64,000 bases of DNA, from contig NZ_QJSD01000002.1 of NCBI RefSeq assembly GCF_003313245.1, positions 372,001 to 436,000 on the forward strand. The letters run 5' to 3'. Made by a program: the position numbers and the translations under genes. The notes below the pieces were generated by a model, which did no database searches, was not told where the DNA came from, and worked only from the letters and a program-made list of their open reading frames with translations. The stretch comes from Primorskyibacter marinus (lineage in GTDB: Bacteria > Pseudomonadota > Alphaproteobacteria > Rhodobacterales > Rhodobacteraceae). Of this stretch, positions 54,144 to 63,314 are shown in pieces; position 1 is the first letter of the stretch, and each line of letters starts with the position of its first letter.

Positions 54144-56285
54144 TCACTCCGCCGCGCTGTCCTGCGCAATGCTCAGGGCTGTCTCCCGACGTCGCGAAAT
54201 CGCCGCGACATCGCTTTCCGCCGCCAAAGCGGTGACGACGGAATGCAGATGTTCTGCATCGCGCAGATCCACACCAATCAGAAGACGGTAAAAATCCGGT
54301 TTGCGATCGACAAATTGCATGTCCGAGATATTGGCCTTCTGTTCGCCGATCAATGTGCAAATCCGGCCGAGCACACCCGCGTCATTGCCGATCGTCAGTT
54401 CCAGCGTCGCCGAGTAGGCCGCCGGATGGCTGCCAGAGTGCCAATGCAGGTCAAGCCAGCGGTCAGGCTGATCTTCGTAAGAGGCCAGCGTCGGGCAATC
54501 AATGGAGTGCACGACCACCCCTTTGCCGCGTTGGGTCAATCCGACAATCCGTTCGCCGGGCAGGGGTTGGCAACAGGGCGCACGTTCAAAACTCTGGCCC
54601 GGCGCAAGGCCGATGACGGCACGCTTCGGCTCGATGCTTTCGCCTTCTTTGGGGGCCAGGTCGGGATAAACGGCCTGAACCACGGCCCGCACCGACAGTT
54701 CCGCGCTGCCCAAGCGGGCCAACAAGGTCTGCCGGTCCTCAAGCCGCAATGTGCGCGCGGCGGTTTCCAGTACCTTGTCATTGGCCTTCTTGCCGACATG
54801 CTCAAACCCCGAGCGAGCCAGTTCGCGCCCCAGCTTGATGAACCGCTCCCGGTCAACCTCGCGCAGCGCCCGGCGAATCGCCGATTTGGCCTTGCCGGTG
54901 ATGGCAATCTCCAGCCAGGTGGCTTGCGGCACCTGGCCTTCGGCGGTGATGATCTCGACCGACTGGCCGTTTTTCAGCCGCGTCCACATCGGCACCCGCA
55001 ACCCGTCCACCTTGGCACCCACGCAGGCAGAGCCGATGCGGGTGTGGATCGCATAGGCGAAATCCAGAGGCGTGGCACCGCGGGGCAGTTTGACCACGTC
55101 GCCCTTGGGCGTGAAACAGAACACCTGGTCGGAATACATCTCCAGCTTCACGGCTTCGAGAAACTCGTCGTGATCCTCTTCGGCGTTGAACTGTTCGGTG
55201 AGCGAGGAAATCCATTTCGCCGGGTCCACGGCAAACGGGTTTTCCGAACGCACGCCGTCGCGGTAGGACCAATGCGCCGCCACCCCGGTTTCGGCCACAT
55301 CATGCATCTGCCGGGTGCGGATCTGCACCTCGACGCGCTTGCCGTCGCGCCCTGACACCGTGGTGTGGATCGACCGATAGCCGTTGGTCTTGGGCTGACT
55401 GATATAGTCCTTGAACCGTCCCGGCACCGCACGCCAGCGCTGATGGATCGCGCCAAGCGCGCCGTAGCAGTCGGACTCAGAGCGTGTGATGATGCGAAAA
55501 CCGTAGATGTCCGAGAGGCGGGAAAAGCCCATCTCTTTCTCCTGCATCTTGCGCCAGATCGAATAGGGCTTTTTCGCGCGACCATAAACCGTGGCATCAA
55601 TGCCGGCTTTTTCCAGCTCCTTGCGCATGTCGCCGGTGATGCGGTGCACGACGTCGCCGGTTTCCCTTTGCAGGGTGATGAAGCGGCGGATGATGCTGGC
55701 GCGGCCTTCGGGGTTGAGCACACGGAACGCCAGATCTTCAAGCTCTTCGCGCATCCATTGCATGCCCATCCGACCTGCCAGCGGCGCATAGATGTCCATG
55801 GTCTCGCGCGCCTTTTGAACCTGCTTTTCCTGGCGCATCGCCTTTATCGTGCGCATATTGTGCAAACGGTCGGCCAGCTTGACCAGGATGACCCGCAGAT
55901 CCTTGGACATCGCCATGAACAATTTGCGAAAATTCTCGGCCTGCTGGGTCTCTGTCGAAGACAGTTGCAGATTGGTCAGCTTGGTCACGCCATCCACCAA
56001 CATCGCGATTTCGTCGCCGAACTGCTGCGAGATTTCGGAATAGGTGGATTTGGTGTCCTCGATCGTATCATGCAGCAGGGCTGTGATGATCGTGGCGTCG
56101 TCGAGTTGCTGCTCTGTCAGAATGGCGGCAACGGCGACGGGATGGGTGAAATACGGCTCGCCAGAGCGGCGCATCTGCCCCTCATGCATCCGGCGGCCAT
56201 AGTCATAGGCCGCCCGGATCAGGTTTTCATTGGTCTTGGGGTTGTAGTTATGAACCAGCGCGATCAGGTCTTCTGCCGGGATCAT
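54144..56285 (-). CDS. spoT: Bifunctional (p)ppGpp synthetase/hydrolase (RelA/SpoT homologue)
   Basis: This 713-residue stringent-response enzyme has an HD hydrolase domain with YFTHPVAVAAIL and catalytic HDTIEDT (His72, Asp73), a synthetase domain with FRIITRSESDCYGALGAIH, a TGS domain (VFCFTPKGDVVKLPRGATPL, about 390-450) and a C-terminal ACT domain. Both activities look intact, as expected for the single Rsh protein of many alphaproteobacteria. It follows rpoZ by 35 bases, the usual rpoZ-spoT order. Confidence 0.96.
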   Translation of the reverse strand: MIPAEDLIALVHNYNPKTNENLIRAAYDYGRRMHEGQMRRSGEPYFTHPVAVAAILTEQQLDDATIITALLHDTIEDTKSTYSEISQQFGDEIAMLVDGVTKLTNLQLSSTETQQAENFRKLFMAMSKDLRVILVKLADRLHNMRTIKAMRQEKQVQKARETMDIYAPLAGRMGMQWMREELEDLAFRVLNPEGRASIIRRFITLQRETGDVVHRITGDMRKELEKAGIDATVYGRAKKPYSIWRKMQEKEMGFSRLSDIYGFRIITRSESDCYGALGAIHQRWRAVPGRFKDYISQPKTNGYRSIHTTVSGRDGKRVEVQIRTRQMHDVAETGVAAHWSYRDGVRSENPFAVDPAKWISSLTEQFNAEEDHDEFLEAVKLEMYSDQVFCFTPKGDVVKLPRGATPLDFAYAIHTRIGSACVGAKVDGLRVPMWTRLKNGQSVEIITAEGQVPQATWLEIAITGKAKSAIRRALREVDRERFIKLGRELARSGFEHVGKKANDKVLETAARTLRLEDRQTLLARLGSAELSVRAVVQAVYPDLAPKEGESIEPKRAVIGLAPGQSFERAPCCQPLPGERIVGLTQRGKGVVVHSIDCPTLASYEDQPDRWLDLHWHSGSHPAAYSATLELTIGNDAGVLGRICTLIGEQKANISDMQFVDRKPDFYRLLIGVDLRDAEHLHSVVTALAAESDVAAISRRRETALSIAQDSAAE

Positions 56286-56320
56286 TCCCCTATCCTCATC
56301 CCCGGGTCGCTTGCGCGAGA

Positions 56321-56674
56321 TCAGCCCTGACCTTGGGCTTCCATCAATGCGCGCAACAACTTTTCTTCGGACAGATCGTCCTCGGCCGGTTTGTCGGCTT
56401 CGGCACCCATCAGAAGCGCCATCGCGTCATCTTCAGGCTCATCGACCTCGATCTGGGTCTGGTTGGATTCGATCAGACGCTCGCGCAATTCGTCAGCTGA
56501 TTGTGTCTCGTCCGCGATCTCGCGCAGCGCCACAACCGGGTTCTTGTCGTTGTCGCGGTCCACGGTTATCGCCCCGCCAGAGGAAATCTCGCGCGCCCGG
56601 TGGGATGCAAGCATCACCAGCTCGAAACGGTTCGGTACCTTGTCTACGCAGTCTTCGACGGTCACGCGGGCCAT
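56321..56674 (-). CDS. rpoZ: RNA polymerase omega subunit
   Basis: This 117-residue subunit helps beta' assembly. [20 protein letters not shown] and [12 protein letters not shown] are diagnostic, followed by [14 protein letters not shown]. An acidic C-terminal tail (about 85-117) is as in other alphaproteobacteria. The spoT gene follows directly. Omega and ppGpp act together in many proteobacteria. Confidence 0.97.
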   Translation of the reverse strand: MARVTVEDCVDKVPNRFELVMLASHRAREISSGGAITVDRDNDKNPVVALREIADETQSADELRERLIESNQTQIEVDEPEDDAMALLMGAEADKPAEDDLSEEKLLRALMEAQGQG

Positions 56675-56752
56675 TAAACTCTCCGTGGTTTTTCATATCA
56701 CCTAGGCAAGCGATGTATGTAATAGGGCAAATCGCGATTGACAAGCCGGGAT

Positions 56753-57364
56753 TCAAAGCGCGACCACCTCGCGTCGCATGTTTTCCGGCAGATCCGCGCA
56801 AAGCTGTGCGACGGATCGTCCCAGAACGGGGTGTTCCCAGTCGGGTGCCACGTCGCAAAGCGGGACGAGTACGAATGCACGATCCTGAAGGCGCGGATGC
56901 GGGAGAATCAGGGTGTCAGGCGCGTCGCGCCGCTGTGCGGCTTCGTCCAGATTGCGCCACTGATCAAAAACCGCGCGGTTTGGCCGAATAATAGCGCCTG
57001 CGGCCAGCAGGTCCAGATCCAGGGTGCGCATTCCCCAGCGCGTCTCGCGCGATCGGCCAAATTCCGCCTCAATCGCGTGTAGGTTGTGCAACTCTCCGCT
57101 TATGGAGTTTCCGGCCGCGCGCAGTACCAAAGCGGCATTCACATAGTCCGGCCCGGCACCTTTTGGAAAGCAGGGCGTTGCATAAAAGCGACTGATAGCC
57201 CTGATCTGCCTTCCCGAATTTGCGATCGCCTTTACAGAGGCGGCGACGGTTTCCGTAGCGTTACCGTATTGCGAACCCAGGTTTGACCCTACGGCAATTA
57301 GCAATTCTTGATCGGTTTCATATATTTTGCTATTATTAACGTTAGGTCTTCGGGCTTGAAGCAT
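56753..57364 (-). CDS. folK: 2-amino-4-hydroxy-6-hydroxymethyldihydropteridine pyrophosphokinase
   Basis: This 203-residue folate-pathway enzyme transfers pyrophosphate to hydroxymethyl-dihydropterin. Motifs are LLIAVGSNLG, RFYATPCFP, YVNAALVL, RWGMRTLDLDLL and LPHPRLQDRAFVLVPL (ATP/Mg-binding aspartates in DLDLL). A 21-residue N-terminal extension before LLIAVGSNL uses noticeably AT-rich codons and there is no later Met, so the ATG at 57364 is kept, with AAGGA nine bases upstream. It is 78 bases upstream of rpoZ and may head the same block. Confidence 0.93.
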   Translation of the reverse strand: MLQARRPNVNNSKIYETDQELLIAVGSNLGSQYGNATETVAASVKAIANSGRQIRAISRFYATPCFPKGAGPDYVNAALVLRAAGNSISGELHNLHAIEAEFGRSRETRWGMRTLDLDLLAAGAIIRPNRAVFDQWRNLDEAAQRRDAPDTLILPHPRLQDRAFVLVPLCDVAPDWEHPVLGRSVAQLCADLPENMRREVVAL

Positions 57365-57462
57365 TCGTATAAATCCTTATTTCTAGGTTATCCGGGTTTG
57401 TCTGGAATTCCACTCACACTCCACCATGCAGGCAAGGCCCATTATTATCGGAAGGACATTTT

Positions 57463-58035
57463 ATGTTTTACAAGGACGAACGGCTCGCGCTGTTCATCGA
57501 TGGCTCGAACCTGTACGCTGCGGCAAAGGCGCTTGGGTTCGACATCGATTACAAGCTCTTGCGACAAGAGTTCGTGCGTCGGGGAAAGATGCTTCGGGCA
57601 TTCTACTATACTGCGCTTCTGGAGAATGACGAATACTCGCCCATTCGCCCTCTGGTTGATTGGCTTCACTACAACGGCTTCACGATGGTGACCAAGTCCG
57701 CCAAGGAATATACTGACAGTCAGGGCCGTCGGAAAGTCAAAGGTAATATGGATGTCGAGCTTGCAGTCGACGCCATGGAACTTGCCCCGCGTGTCGATCA
57801 CATTGTGTTGTTCTCTGGCGATGGTGATTTCCGCCCGCTCATTGAAAGCCTGCAACGTCAGGGCGTTCGCGTTTCGGTCGTTTCGACGATTCGCAGCCAG
57901 CCGCCGATGATCGCCGATGAATTGCGCCGGCAGGCCGACAACTTCATCGAACTCGATGAGTTGAAAGAGGTTATTGGGCGTCCGCCTCGTGAACACCCGG
58001 CCGAACGCAGCTTTGAAGTTGCCAGCAGCAGCTGA
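57463..58035 (+). CDS. NYN-domain (LabA/PIN-like) protein
   Basis: This 190-residue protein has the NYN ribonuclease-like fold of the LabA group: LFIDGSNLYAAAKALGF with the first acidic residue, KGNMDVELAVDAM, and LFSGDGDFRPLIESL. The conserved aspartates needed for a metal site are all there, so RNase activity is plausible. In related bacteria such proteins are often placed near folK and rpoZ, but the target RNA is unknown. GGAAGG precedes the ATG at 57463. It is divergent from folK over a 98-base AT-rich region. Confidence 0.9.
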   Translation: MFYKDERLALFIDGSNLYAAAKALGFDIDYKLLRQEFVRRGKMLRAFYYTALLENDEYSPIRPLVDWLHYNGFTMVTKSAKEYTDSQGRRKVKGNMDVELAVDAMELAPRVDHIVLFSGDGDFRPLIESLQRQGVRVSVVSTIRSQPPMIADELRRQADNFIELDELKEVIGRPPREHPAERSFEVASSS

Positions 58036-58106
58036 TCAGCGGAATTTTCGCTGATTGAATTGGCAAATTTGCGACGCAAGCGGCGACCGGGCGGTCGCCG
58101 TCTTGC
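58035..58106. terminator. Two consecutive hairpins after the NYN gene
   Basis: ATCAGCG (58035-58041) pairs with CGCTGAT (58049-58055). Then GCAAG-GGCGACC (58076-58088) pairs with GGTCGCC-CTTGC (58093-58106), with a small asymmetric bulge. Neither is followed by a long T-tract, so intrinsic termination is uncertain, but they may end the NYN transcript before ispH. Confidence 0.4.
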
Positions 58107-58176
58107 ATTTGCGGCGTTGCAGGCTCTGGACGATGTGGCTTGCGCGCCTTACCTGTTGCGATGACAGGAGACGCAC

Positions 58177-59127
58177 ATGACCAAACCGACACTCACCTTA
58201 TGTCTGGCCGCCCCTCGCGGATTTTGCGCCGGTGTTGATCGGGCGATCAAGATTGTCGAGATGGCGCTGGAGAAATGGGGCGCGCCGGTCTTCGTTCGCC
58301 ATGAAATCGTGCACAACAAGTTTGTCGTCGACGGATTGCGTGCCAAGGGCGCGGTGTTTGTCGAAGAGCTGGACCAATGCCCCGGCGATCGGCCGGTGAT
58401 CTTTTCCGCGCATGGCGTGCCAAAGGCCGTACCGGCAGAGGCCGCGCGCCGCGAGATGGTTTACGTTGATGCCACCTGTCCGCTGGTCTCGAAGGTGCAT
58501 ATCGAGGCGCAACGCCATGCCGATAACGGCCTTCAGATGATCATGATCGGCCATGACGGCCATCCGGAAACCGTGGGCACGATCGGGCAGTTGCCTGCCG
58601 GAGAGGTCTTGCTGGTCGAGACCGAGGACGATGCCGCCCATGTCGAGGTGCGCGATCCCGACCGGTTGGCCTTTGTCACGCAAACCACGCTGTCCGTCGA
58701 TGACACGGCGGGGATTGTCGCGGCGCTGAAGGCGCGGTTTCCGAATATCGTCGGCCCGCACAAGGAAGACATCTGCTACGCCACGACCAACCGGCAAGAG
58801 GCGGTCAAGGCCATGGCCCCTCAGGTCGATGCGATCCTCGTGGTCGGCGCGCCGAATTCATCAAACTCGCAGCGTCTGGTCGAGGTTGGTCGCAAGGCGG
58901 GGTGCGGCTATTCGCAACTGGTCCAGCGTGCTACGGATATTGACTGGCGCGCGTTGGATGGGGCGCAGGCTGTTGGAATCACGGCCGGCGCCTCTGCCCC
59001 CGAAGTGCTGATCGACGAGGTTATCAACGCCTTCCACGACCGGTTTGATGTATCGTTGCGCACAATTGAAACCGCGACGGAAAATGTCGAGTTCAAAGTC
59101 CCGCGCGTCCTGCGGGAACCGGCATAA
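58177..59127 (+). CDS. ispH: 4-hydroxy-3-methylbut-2-enyl diphosphate reductase
   Basis: This 316-residue iron-sulfur enzyme catalyses the last step of the MEP isoprenoid pathway, making IPP and DMAPP. The three cluster cysteines are in [23 protein letters not shown] and [10 protein letters not shown]. The catalytic Glu region [12 protein letters not shown] and the [11 protein letters not shown] motif are also present. GGAGAC precedes the ATG at 58177. It is followed by a 27-codon ORF. Confidence 0.97.
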   Translation: MTKPTLTLCLAAPRGFCAGVDRAIKIVEMALEKWGAPVFVRHEIVHNKFVVDGLRAKGAVFVEELDQCPGDRPVIFSAHGVPKAVPAEAARREMVYVDATCPLVSKVHIEAQRHADNGLQMIMIGHDGHPETVGTIGQLPAGEVLLVETEDDAAHVEVRDPDRLAFVTQTTLSVDDTAGIVAALKARFPNIVGPHKEDICYATTNRQEAVKAMAPQVDAILVVGAPNSSNSQRLVEVGRKAGCGYSQLVQRATDIDWRALDGAQAVGITAGASAPEVLIDEVINAFHDRFDVSLRTIETATENVEFKVPRVLREPA

Positions 59128-59146
59128 ACCCACGTCGGAGCCATCA

Positions 59147-59230
59147 ATGCCCGCCCCTGACAACAGCCGATCAATCCCCATCTCCGCGCTGGCCGTCATC
59201 GCCTGCCTTGCGGTCGCGGCAATCTTGTGA
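59147..59230 (+). CDS. Candidate 27-residue single-pass membrane peptide
   Basis: The ORF MPAPDNSRSIPISALAVIAC, continuing LAVAAIL, has a polar N-terminus and one hydrophobic stretch to its end. GGAG (59137-59140) stands six bases before the ATG, and the TGA overlaps the GTG start of the methyltransferase gene (GTGA, 59227-59230), the pattern of translational coupling. It is too short for most gene callers. It may be a real small protein or only a leader that couples translation. No function is claimed. Confidence 0.55.
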   Translation: MPAPDNSRSIPISALAVIACLAVAAIL

Positions 59231-59820
59231 CCGACGACAAGACCCTCGGCGTATATGATGAGAAGGCGGGCGATTACGCGCGACTGATGGATCACGAGGC
59301 CATACCGCCGACCGCGCTGAACAAGTTCCTTTCGGCTTTGCCCGAGCGTGGTACTGTCCTGGATCTGGGCTGCGGCCCGGGCAGCTGGGCGCGCTACATG
59401 GTCAAGGCGGGCTTTCGGGTGGACGCGATAGATGCAAGCGCCGGAATGGTCCGGAAAGCCTCTGCAATAGAGGGGTTGAACGTCTGGCAAGCGGATTTCA
59501 GCGATATTCAGGCCGTCGCGAAATATGATGGGATCTGGGCGAACTTCAGCCTCCTGCACGCCCGGCGCGCGGAAATGCCCGCGCATCTGGCTCGGTTGAA
59601 AACGGCCCTCAGGTCCGACGGTCGGCTACATCTGGGCCTGAAGGAAGGCACCGGTGAGGCGCGCGACAGTCTTGGCCGTTTCTACACATACTACACCGTC
59701 GCCGAAATCCGCGACTTGCTTGCGCAAATCGGGCTTTCGGTCAGCGATCTACGAACCGGGGCCGATAAAGGGCTTGACGGCACGGTCGCGGCTTGGTTCA
59801 CCCTGACCGCTCATGGCTGA
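59227..59820 (+). CDS. Class I SAM-dependent methyltransferase
   Basis: This 197-residue methyltransferase has motif [16 protein letters not shown], motif II-region [14 protein letters not shown], and [16 protein letters not shown]. The fold is the small Methyltransf_25/11 type. Substrate unknown. It starts at a GTG overlapping the stop of the small ORF and its own stop overlaps rnhA by 8 bases. Confidence 0.9.
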   Translation: MTDDKTLGVYDEKAGDYARLMDHEAIPPTALNKFLSALPERGTVLDLGCGPGSWARYMVKAGFRVDAIDASAGMVRKASAIEGLNVWQADFSDIQAVAKYDGIWANFSLLHARRAEMPAHLARLKTALRSDGRLHLGLKEGTGEARDSLGRFYTYYTVAEIRDLLAQIGLSVSDLRTGADKGLDGTVAAWFTLTAHG

Positions 59821-60289
59821 GCTTTTTGCATATACCGACGGCGCGTGCAGCGGAAACCCCGGACCGGGCGGCTGGGGTGTGTTGATGCGCGCCATGGCGG
59901 GCGACGAGATCGTCAAGGAACGCGAGTTGCAAGGCGGCGAGGGCGACACCACCAACAACCGGATGGAGCTTTTGGCCGCGATCAACGCGCTCGAAGCCCT
60001 GGGGCGTCCAAGCGCCATCACCATTGTCACCGACTCTGCCTATGTGAAAAACGGTGTCACAACCTGGATTCACGGCTGGAAGCGCAATGGCTGGAAGACG
60101 GCGGCGAAGAAACCCGTGAAGAATGTCGAACTGTGGCAGCGGCTGGACGCGGCACAGGCCCGGCATGACGTGATCTGGAAATGGGTCAAGGGCCATGCGG
60201 GCCATCCGGAAAACGAGCGCGCAGACGAATTGGCCCGCGCCGGAATGGCCCCCTTCAAGGCGTCACGCTCTGGCAAAGCGGGCGCATGA
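59813..60289 (+). CDS. rnhA: Ribonuclease HI
   Basis: This 158-residue enzyme cleaves the RNA strand of RNA-DNA hybrids. The acidic active site is complete: [37 protein letters not shown] and [15 protein letters not shown]. Length is like the E. coli protein. It overlaps genes on both sides (8 bases with the methyltransferase, ATGA with the next gene). Confidence 0.97.
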   Translation: MAELFAYTDGACSGNPGPGGWGVLMRAMAGDEIVKERELQGGEGDTTNNRMELLAAINALEALGRPSAITIVTDSAYVKNGVTTWIHGWKRNGWKTAAKKPVKNVELWQRLDAAQARHDVIWKWVKGHAGHPENERADELARAGMAPFKASRSGKAGA

Positions 60290-60909
60290 GCTTGCTTGCC
60301 CTGCTTGACTACGCCTCTGTGCTGGTCTTTGCCCTGACCGGTGCGCTGGTTGCCAGCCGGGCGCAGCTCGACATCGTAGGCTTTGCCTTTCTCGCCTGCC
60401 TGACGGCGGTCGGGGGCGGGACGATCCGCGATGTTCTTCTGCTTCGCGACCCGGTGTTCTGGATCGGTGCCCCGGCCTATATCGGCATCGCGGTGCTGGC
60501 CGCGGTCGTGGTGTTTTTTGGCGCGCATCTTCTTGAAAGCCGCTATCGCGCCTTGCTGTGGCTGGATGCCTGCGCTCTGGCAATCGCGGTGGCGGCGGGC
60601 ACCGGTGTGGCACTGGCCACGGGGCAAACCCCGCTGGTTGTGGTGCTGATGGGCATGATCACCGGCTGCATGGGCGGGCTGATGCGCGATGTGGTCTGCA
60701 ACGAGGTGCCGTTGGTTCTGAAAGCGGGCGAGCTTTACGTCACCGCGGCTTTCGCCGGATCCATTGCCGCAGTGGTTGCCGAGCGCATGGTCGGAACCGA
60801 ATGGATGGTGTTGGCCGCTTGTTCAGGGCTGACACTGGCTTTGCGGGCAGGTTCGCTTGCGTTCGGCTGGCAATTGCCGGTCTATCGCAGTCGCCCTCCG
60901 CGCGTGTAG
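60286..60909 (+). CDS. TRIC-type (UPF0126) membrane channel protein
   Basis: This 207-residue protein has about seven hydrophobic segments in two similar halves, each with the family motif: [13 protein letters not shown] and [19 protein letters not shown]. Prokaryotic TRIC proteins form trimeric K+ or other cation channels. The ATG overlaps the rnhA stop (ATGA). The last gene of the plus-strand run, it is followed by a convergent gene 34 bases further on. Confidence 0.92.
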   Translation: MSLLALLDYASVLVFALTGALVASRAQLDIVGFAFLACLTAVGGGTIRDVLLLRDPVFWIGAPAYIGIAVLAAVVVFFGAHLLESRYRALLWLDACALAIAVAAGTGVALATGQTPLVVVLMGMITGCMGGLMRDVVCNEVPLVLKAGELYVTAAFAGSIAAVVAERMVGTEWMVLAACSGLTLALRAGSLAFGWQLPVYRSRPPRV

Positions 60910-60943
60910 CAGCGCCGCCACATAGCGGGCATATAGCCAGCGC

Positions 60944-61180
60944 CTATCTGCGCCAATGTGTCGGAACGATGACCAGCGCCCCGATAGAGGACGCGAACGC
61001 ATTCAGCCCCGGTGACCCGAACCCGATACCGAACATCAGCCGGATGAAATAGGCAAGGAACGCACCGCCGATGCAGATGATGATGCTTTGCAGGATGCCA
61101 TTGCGGGTAAAGCCCGTGCGCTCGGACAGATAGCCGACGATGCCTGCAATCACCACCGTACCAATGAGGGTTGGAAACAT
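60944..61180 (-). CDS. Small membrane protein, GlsB/YeaQ-like
   Basis: This 78-residue protein has three hydrophobic stretches rich in glycine, VIAGIVGYLSERTG, SIIICIGGAFLAYFI and SSIGALVIV, the general layout of the GlsB/YeaQ/YmgE (transglycosylase-associated) family, although similarity by eye is only moderate. Function unknown. GGAGG nine bases before its ATG overlaps the last codons of fmt, so it is coupled to fmt. Confidence 0.7.
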   Translation of the reverse strand: MFPTLIGTVVIAGIVGYLSERTGFTRNGILQSIIICIGGAFLAYFIRLMFGIGFGSPGLNAFASSIGALVIVPTHWRR

Positions 61181-61185
61181 GCGGG

Positions 61186-62097
61186 TCAGCCTCCTAATTG
61201 TGTACCTTTGGGGATGGGATTGCCGCGCAGAAAGGTCTCGGCATCCTGCGCCCCCTTGCCAGCCCGCTGCGCGCGGGTGATGCGCACCGCGCCTGTGCCG
61301 CAGGCCACGGTCAGCGCGTCGTCAAGCGCGGTTCCAGCAGGGCCGTTGTCAGGTGCCAGCGCAGCGCCCAACAGCTTGATCCGCGCGCCCTCTGCCAGGG
61401 TCCAGGCACCGGGAAAGGGCGACAACCCTCTGATCTGACGGCTGACATCGGCGGCTGTGCGCGTCCAATCAACAGCGGCCTCCGCCTTGTCGATCTTGGG
61501 CGCATAGGTCACCCCCTCATCAGGTTGTGCCTGCGGCGTCAGGCTTGGCAGCACGTCCAGCGTCTCGATGACTGCCGCCGCCCCGAGGGCCGACAGGCGA
61601 TCATGTAGCGCGCCCGTGGTTTCCTCATCCCCAATGGCGGTTCTGCGTCGCAGCAGCACAGGTCCGGTATCCAGCCCGGCCTCCATCTGCATGATGCAAA
61701 CCCCGGTTTCCGTATCCCCCGCCATGATCGCGCGGTGGATCGGCGCGGCCCCGCGCCAGCGCGGCAAAAGCGACGCGTGGATGTTCAGACAGCCAAGCCG
61801 GGGCGCGTCCAGTACCGCCTGCGGCAAGATCAGACCATAGGCCACCACCACCGCAATATCTGCGTCAAGCGCGGCAAAGGCCGCCTGCGCCTCCTCGGAC
61901 TTCAGACTGACCGGATGGCGTATTTTCAGGCCCATCGTCTCTGCACGGGCCTGCACCGGTGTCGGACGGTCCTTCTTGCCGCGCCCGGCAGGGCGGGGCG
62001 GCTGGCAGTAGACGCAAACGATCTCATGCCCGGCAGAAACCAATGCCTCCAGCGCCGGCACCGAAAACTCGGGCGAGCCCATGAATACGATCCGCAA
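61186..62097 (-). CDS. fmt: Methionyl-tRNA formyltransferase
   Basis: This 303-residue enzyme formylates initiator tRNA. Motifs are [30 protein letters not shown], the catalytic region [18 protein letters not shown] (Asn-His of the hydrolase fold) and [11 protein letters not shown]-type [19 protein letters not shown]. The start is TTG at 62097. The ribosome-binding site AAGGAGG (62105-62111) lies seven bases upstream and belongs to the dispersed hairpin element. It is downstream of two def-type genes, as expected functionally. Confidence 0.95.
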   Translation of the reverse strand: MRIVFMGSPEFSVPALEALVSAGHEIVCVYCQPPRPAGRGKKDRPTPVQARAETMGLKIRHPVSLKSEEAQAAFAALDADIAVVVAYGLILPQAVLDAPRLGCLNIHASLLPRWRGAAPIHRAIMAGDTETGVCIMQMEAGLDTGPVLLRRRTAIGDEETTGALHDRLSALGAAAVIETLDVLPSLTPQAQPDEGVTYAPKIDKAEAAVDWTRTAADVSRQIRGLSPFPGAWTLAEGARIKLLGAALAPDNGPAGTALDDALTVACGTGAVRITRAQRAGKGAQDAETFLRGNPIPKGTQLGG

Positions 62098-62104
62098 CCT
62101 GATC

Positions 62105-62155
62105 CCTCCTTCTTTTCGGCAAAAATACTCCGGGGGTGCGGGGGCTGGCCCCCGC
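62105..62155 (-). repeat. Dispersed hairpin element, copy C (between def-like gene and fmt)
   Basis: On the minus strand the stem GCGGGGGC (62155-62148) with GCCCCCGC (62145-62138) and a CA loop is followed by CCGGAGTATTTTTGCCGAAA and then AGAAGGAGG. The tail matches copies A and B. Its last bases (62105-62111) form the fmt ribosome-binding site. Confidence 0.78.
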
Positions 62156-62175
62156 TCTGGGTTCGTCTTTATAGA

Positions 62176-62673
62176 CTAACGCCCGAATTTGCGCGCCTTT
62201 CGCAACAAAACGTCCCGCTTCACCTTGCTCAGGTGATCGAAATACATACGCCCGTTCAGATGGTCGATCTGGTGCTGTACGGATGTTGCCCAAAGCCCGA
62301 CGAAATCCTTTTCCTCGATCTCGCCATCTGCATTCAGATACCGCACGGTCACCGCACGCGGCCGGGTGATCCTGGCCGAAACGCCCGGCAGATTCGGGCT
62401 GGCCTCCTCGTGATCGCGCGGTTGGGCGGATGCGTGCAACACTTCGGGATTTGCCATGCGCACGGTCTGACCGCGCGCCTCGGACGCATCAACCACCGCC
62501 AGCCGCAACATGACGCCGATCTGCGGCGCGCCAAGGCCCACACCGGGCATTGCTTCCATCGTGTCGATCATGTCCTGCCAATGGGCGCGGATCTCGTCCG
62601 TGATGGCATCCACAGGGGCGGCCGGGGTCCGCAAACGCTTGTCAGGCCAGGGCAGGCAGCGCCGAACGGTCAC
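62176..62673 (-). CDS. Peptide deformylase-like protein, probably inactive
   Basis: This 165-residue protein has the peptide-deformylase fold pattern (MTVRRCLPWPDKRLRTPA, LGAPQIGVMLRLAVVDA). All three catalytic motifs are changed: GIGLAAPQ reads GVGLGAPQ, EGCLS with the metal-binding Cys reads EASPNLPG, and HEIDH with the catalytic Glu reads HQIDH. Both His are kept. Removal of the formyl group is therefore unlikely. It overlaps the active def by 4 bases (ATGA). It could bind nascent chains or regulate the active enzyme, or simply be decaying. Confidence 0.9.
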   Translation of the reverse strand: MTVRRCLPWPDKRLRTPAAPVDAITDEIRAHWQDMIDTMEAMPGVGLGAPQIGVMLRLAVVDASEARGQTVRMANPEVLHASAQPRDHEEASPNLPGVSARITRPRAVTVRYLNADGEIEEKDFVGLWATSVQHQIDHLNGRMYFDHLSKVKRDVLLRKARKFGR

Positions 62674-63188
62674 GCCCGCGCCTTCTCTCGCTTCAGCTTC
62701 TGCATCTTGCGGGTGATCATCTGGCGTCGCAGCGGTTTGAGATAATCAATGAACAGCTTGCCGTTGAGGTGATCGATCTCATGCTGCACGCATGTCGCCC
62801 AGAGCCCGTCGAAATCCTGCTCTTGCGGATTGCCGTCACGGTCCAGCCAGCCAATCCGCACCTCGCGCGGGCGCTCGACTTCGGCATATTGGTCGGGGAT
62901 CGACAAACAGCCTTCCTCATAGACGTTCAACTCGTCCGAAACCGCCAGCACTTCGGGATTGAACATCACCATGGGTTGCGCAGGCGCGGCCTCGTCCTTG
63001 ACGCAGTCCAGCACGATAAGCCGGTCCAGCACACCGACCTGTGGCGCCGCAAGGCCGATGCCGGGAGCGTCATACATGGTTTCCAGCATGTCATCGGCAA
63101 GCGCACGCAGCTCGTCCGAAATATCGGCAACGGGCGGGCAGACCTTCTTCAGGCGCGGGTCGGGATGGATGAGAATGGGCCTTTTCAT
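62670..63188 (-). CDS. def: Peptide deformylase
   Basis: This 172-residue metalloenzyme removes the formyl group from nascent proteins. It has all motifs: GIGLAAPQVG, EEGCLSIPD (metal-binding Cys) and CVQHEIDHLNG. The start is MKRPILIHPD at 63188. An in-frame ATG three codons earlier is possible. Neither has a strong ribosome-binding site. It is the first gene of the minus-strand def/def-like/fmt group. Confidence 0.96.
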   Translation of the reverse strand: MKRPILIHPDPRLKKVCPPVADISDELRALADDMLETMYDAPGIGLAAPQVGVLDRLIVLDCVKDEAAPAQPMVMFNPEVLAVSDELNVYEEGCLSIPDQYAEVERPREVRIGWLDRDGNPQEQDFDGLWATCVQHEIDHLNGKLFIDYLKPLRRQMITRKMQKLKREKARA

Positions 63189-63314
63189 GGCAATCATTTA
63201 GGCGATGAGTCGCAAAGGCGCAATAACCGGTGCTTGCACTTGGTCAGCAATAAGGTAGCGTCCCCGACGTTGCGCGCAGCACAGATACCGGTACATGCAA
63301 GACAGGAGACGTCC

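Noticed and set aside
53934-55355. A 473-codon frame opposite spoT and DUF2062
   Set aside because: Shadow of spoT. No ribosome-binding site or domain.
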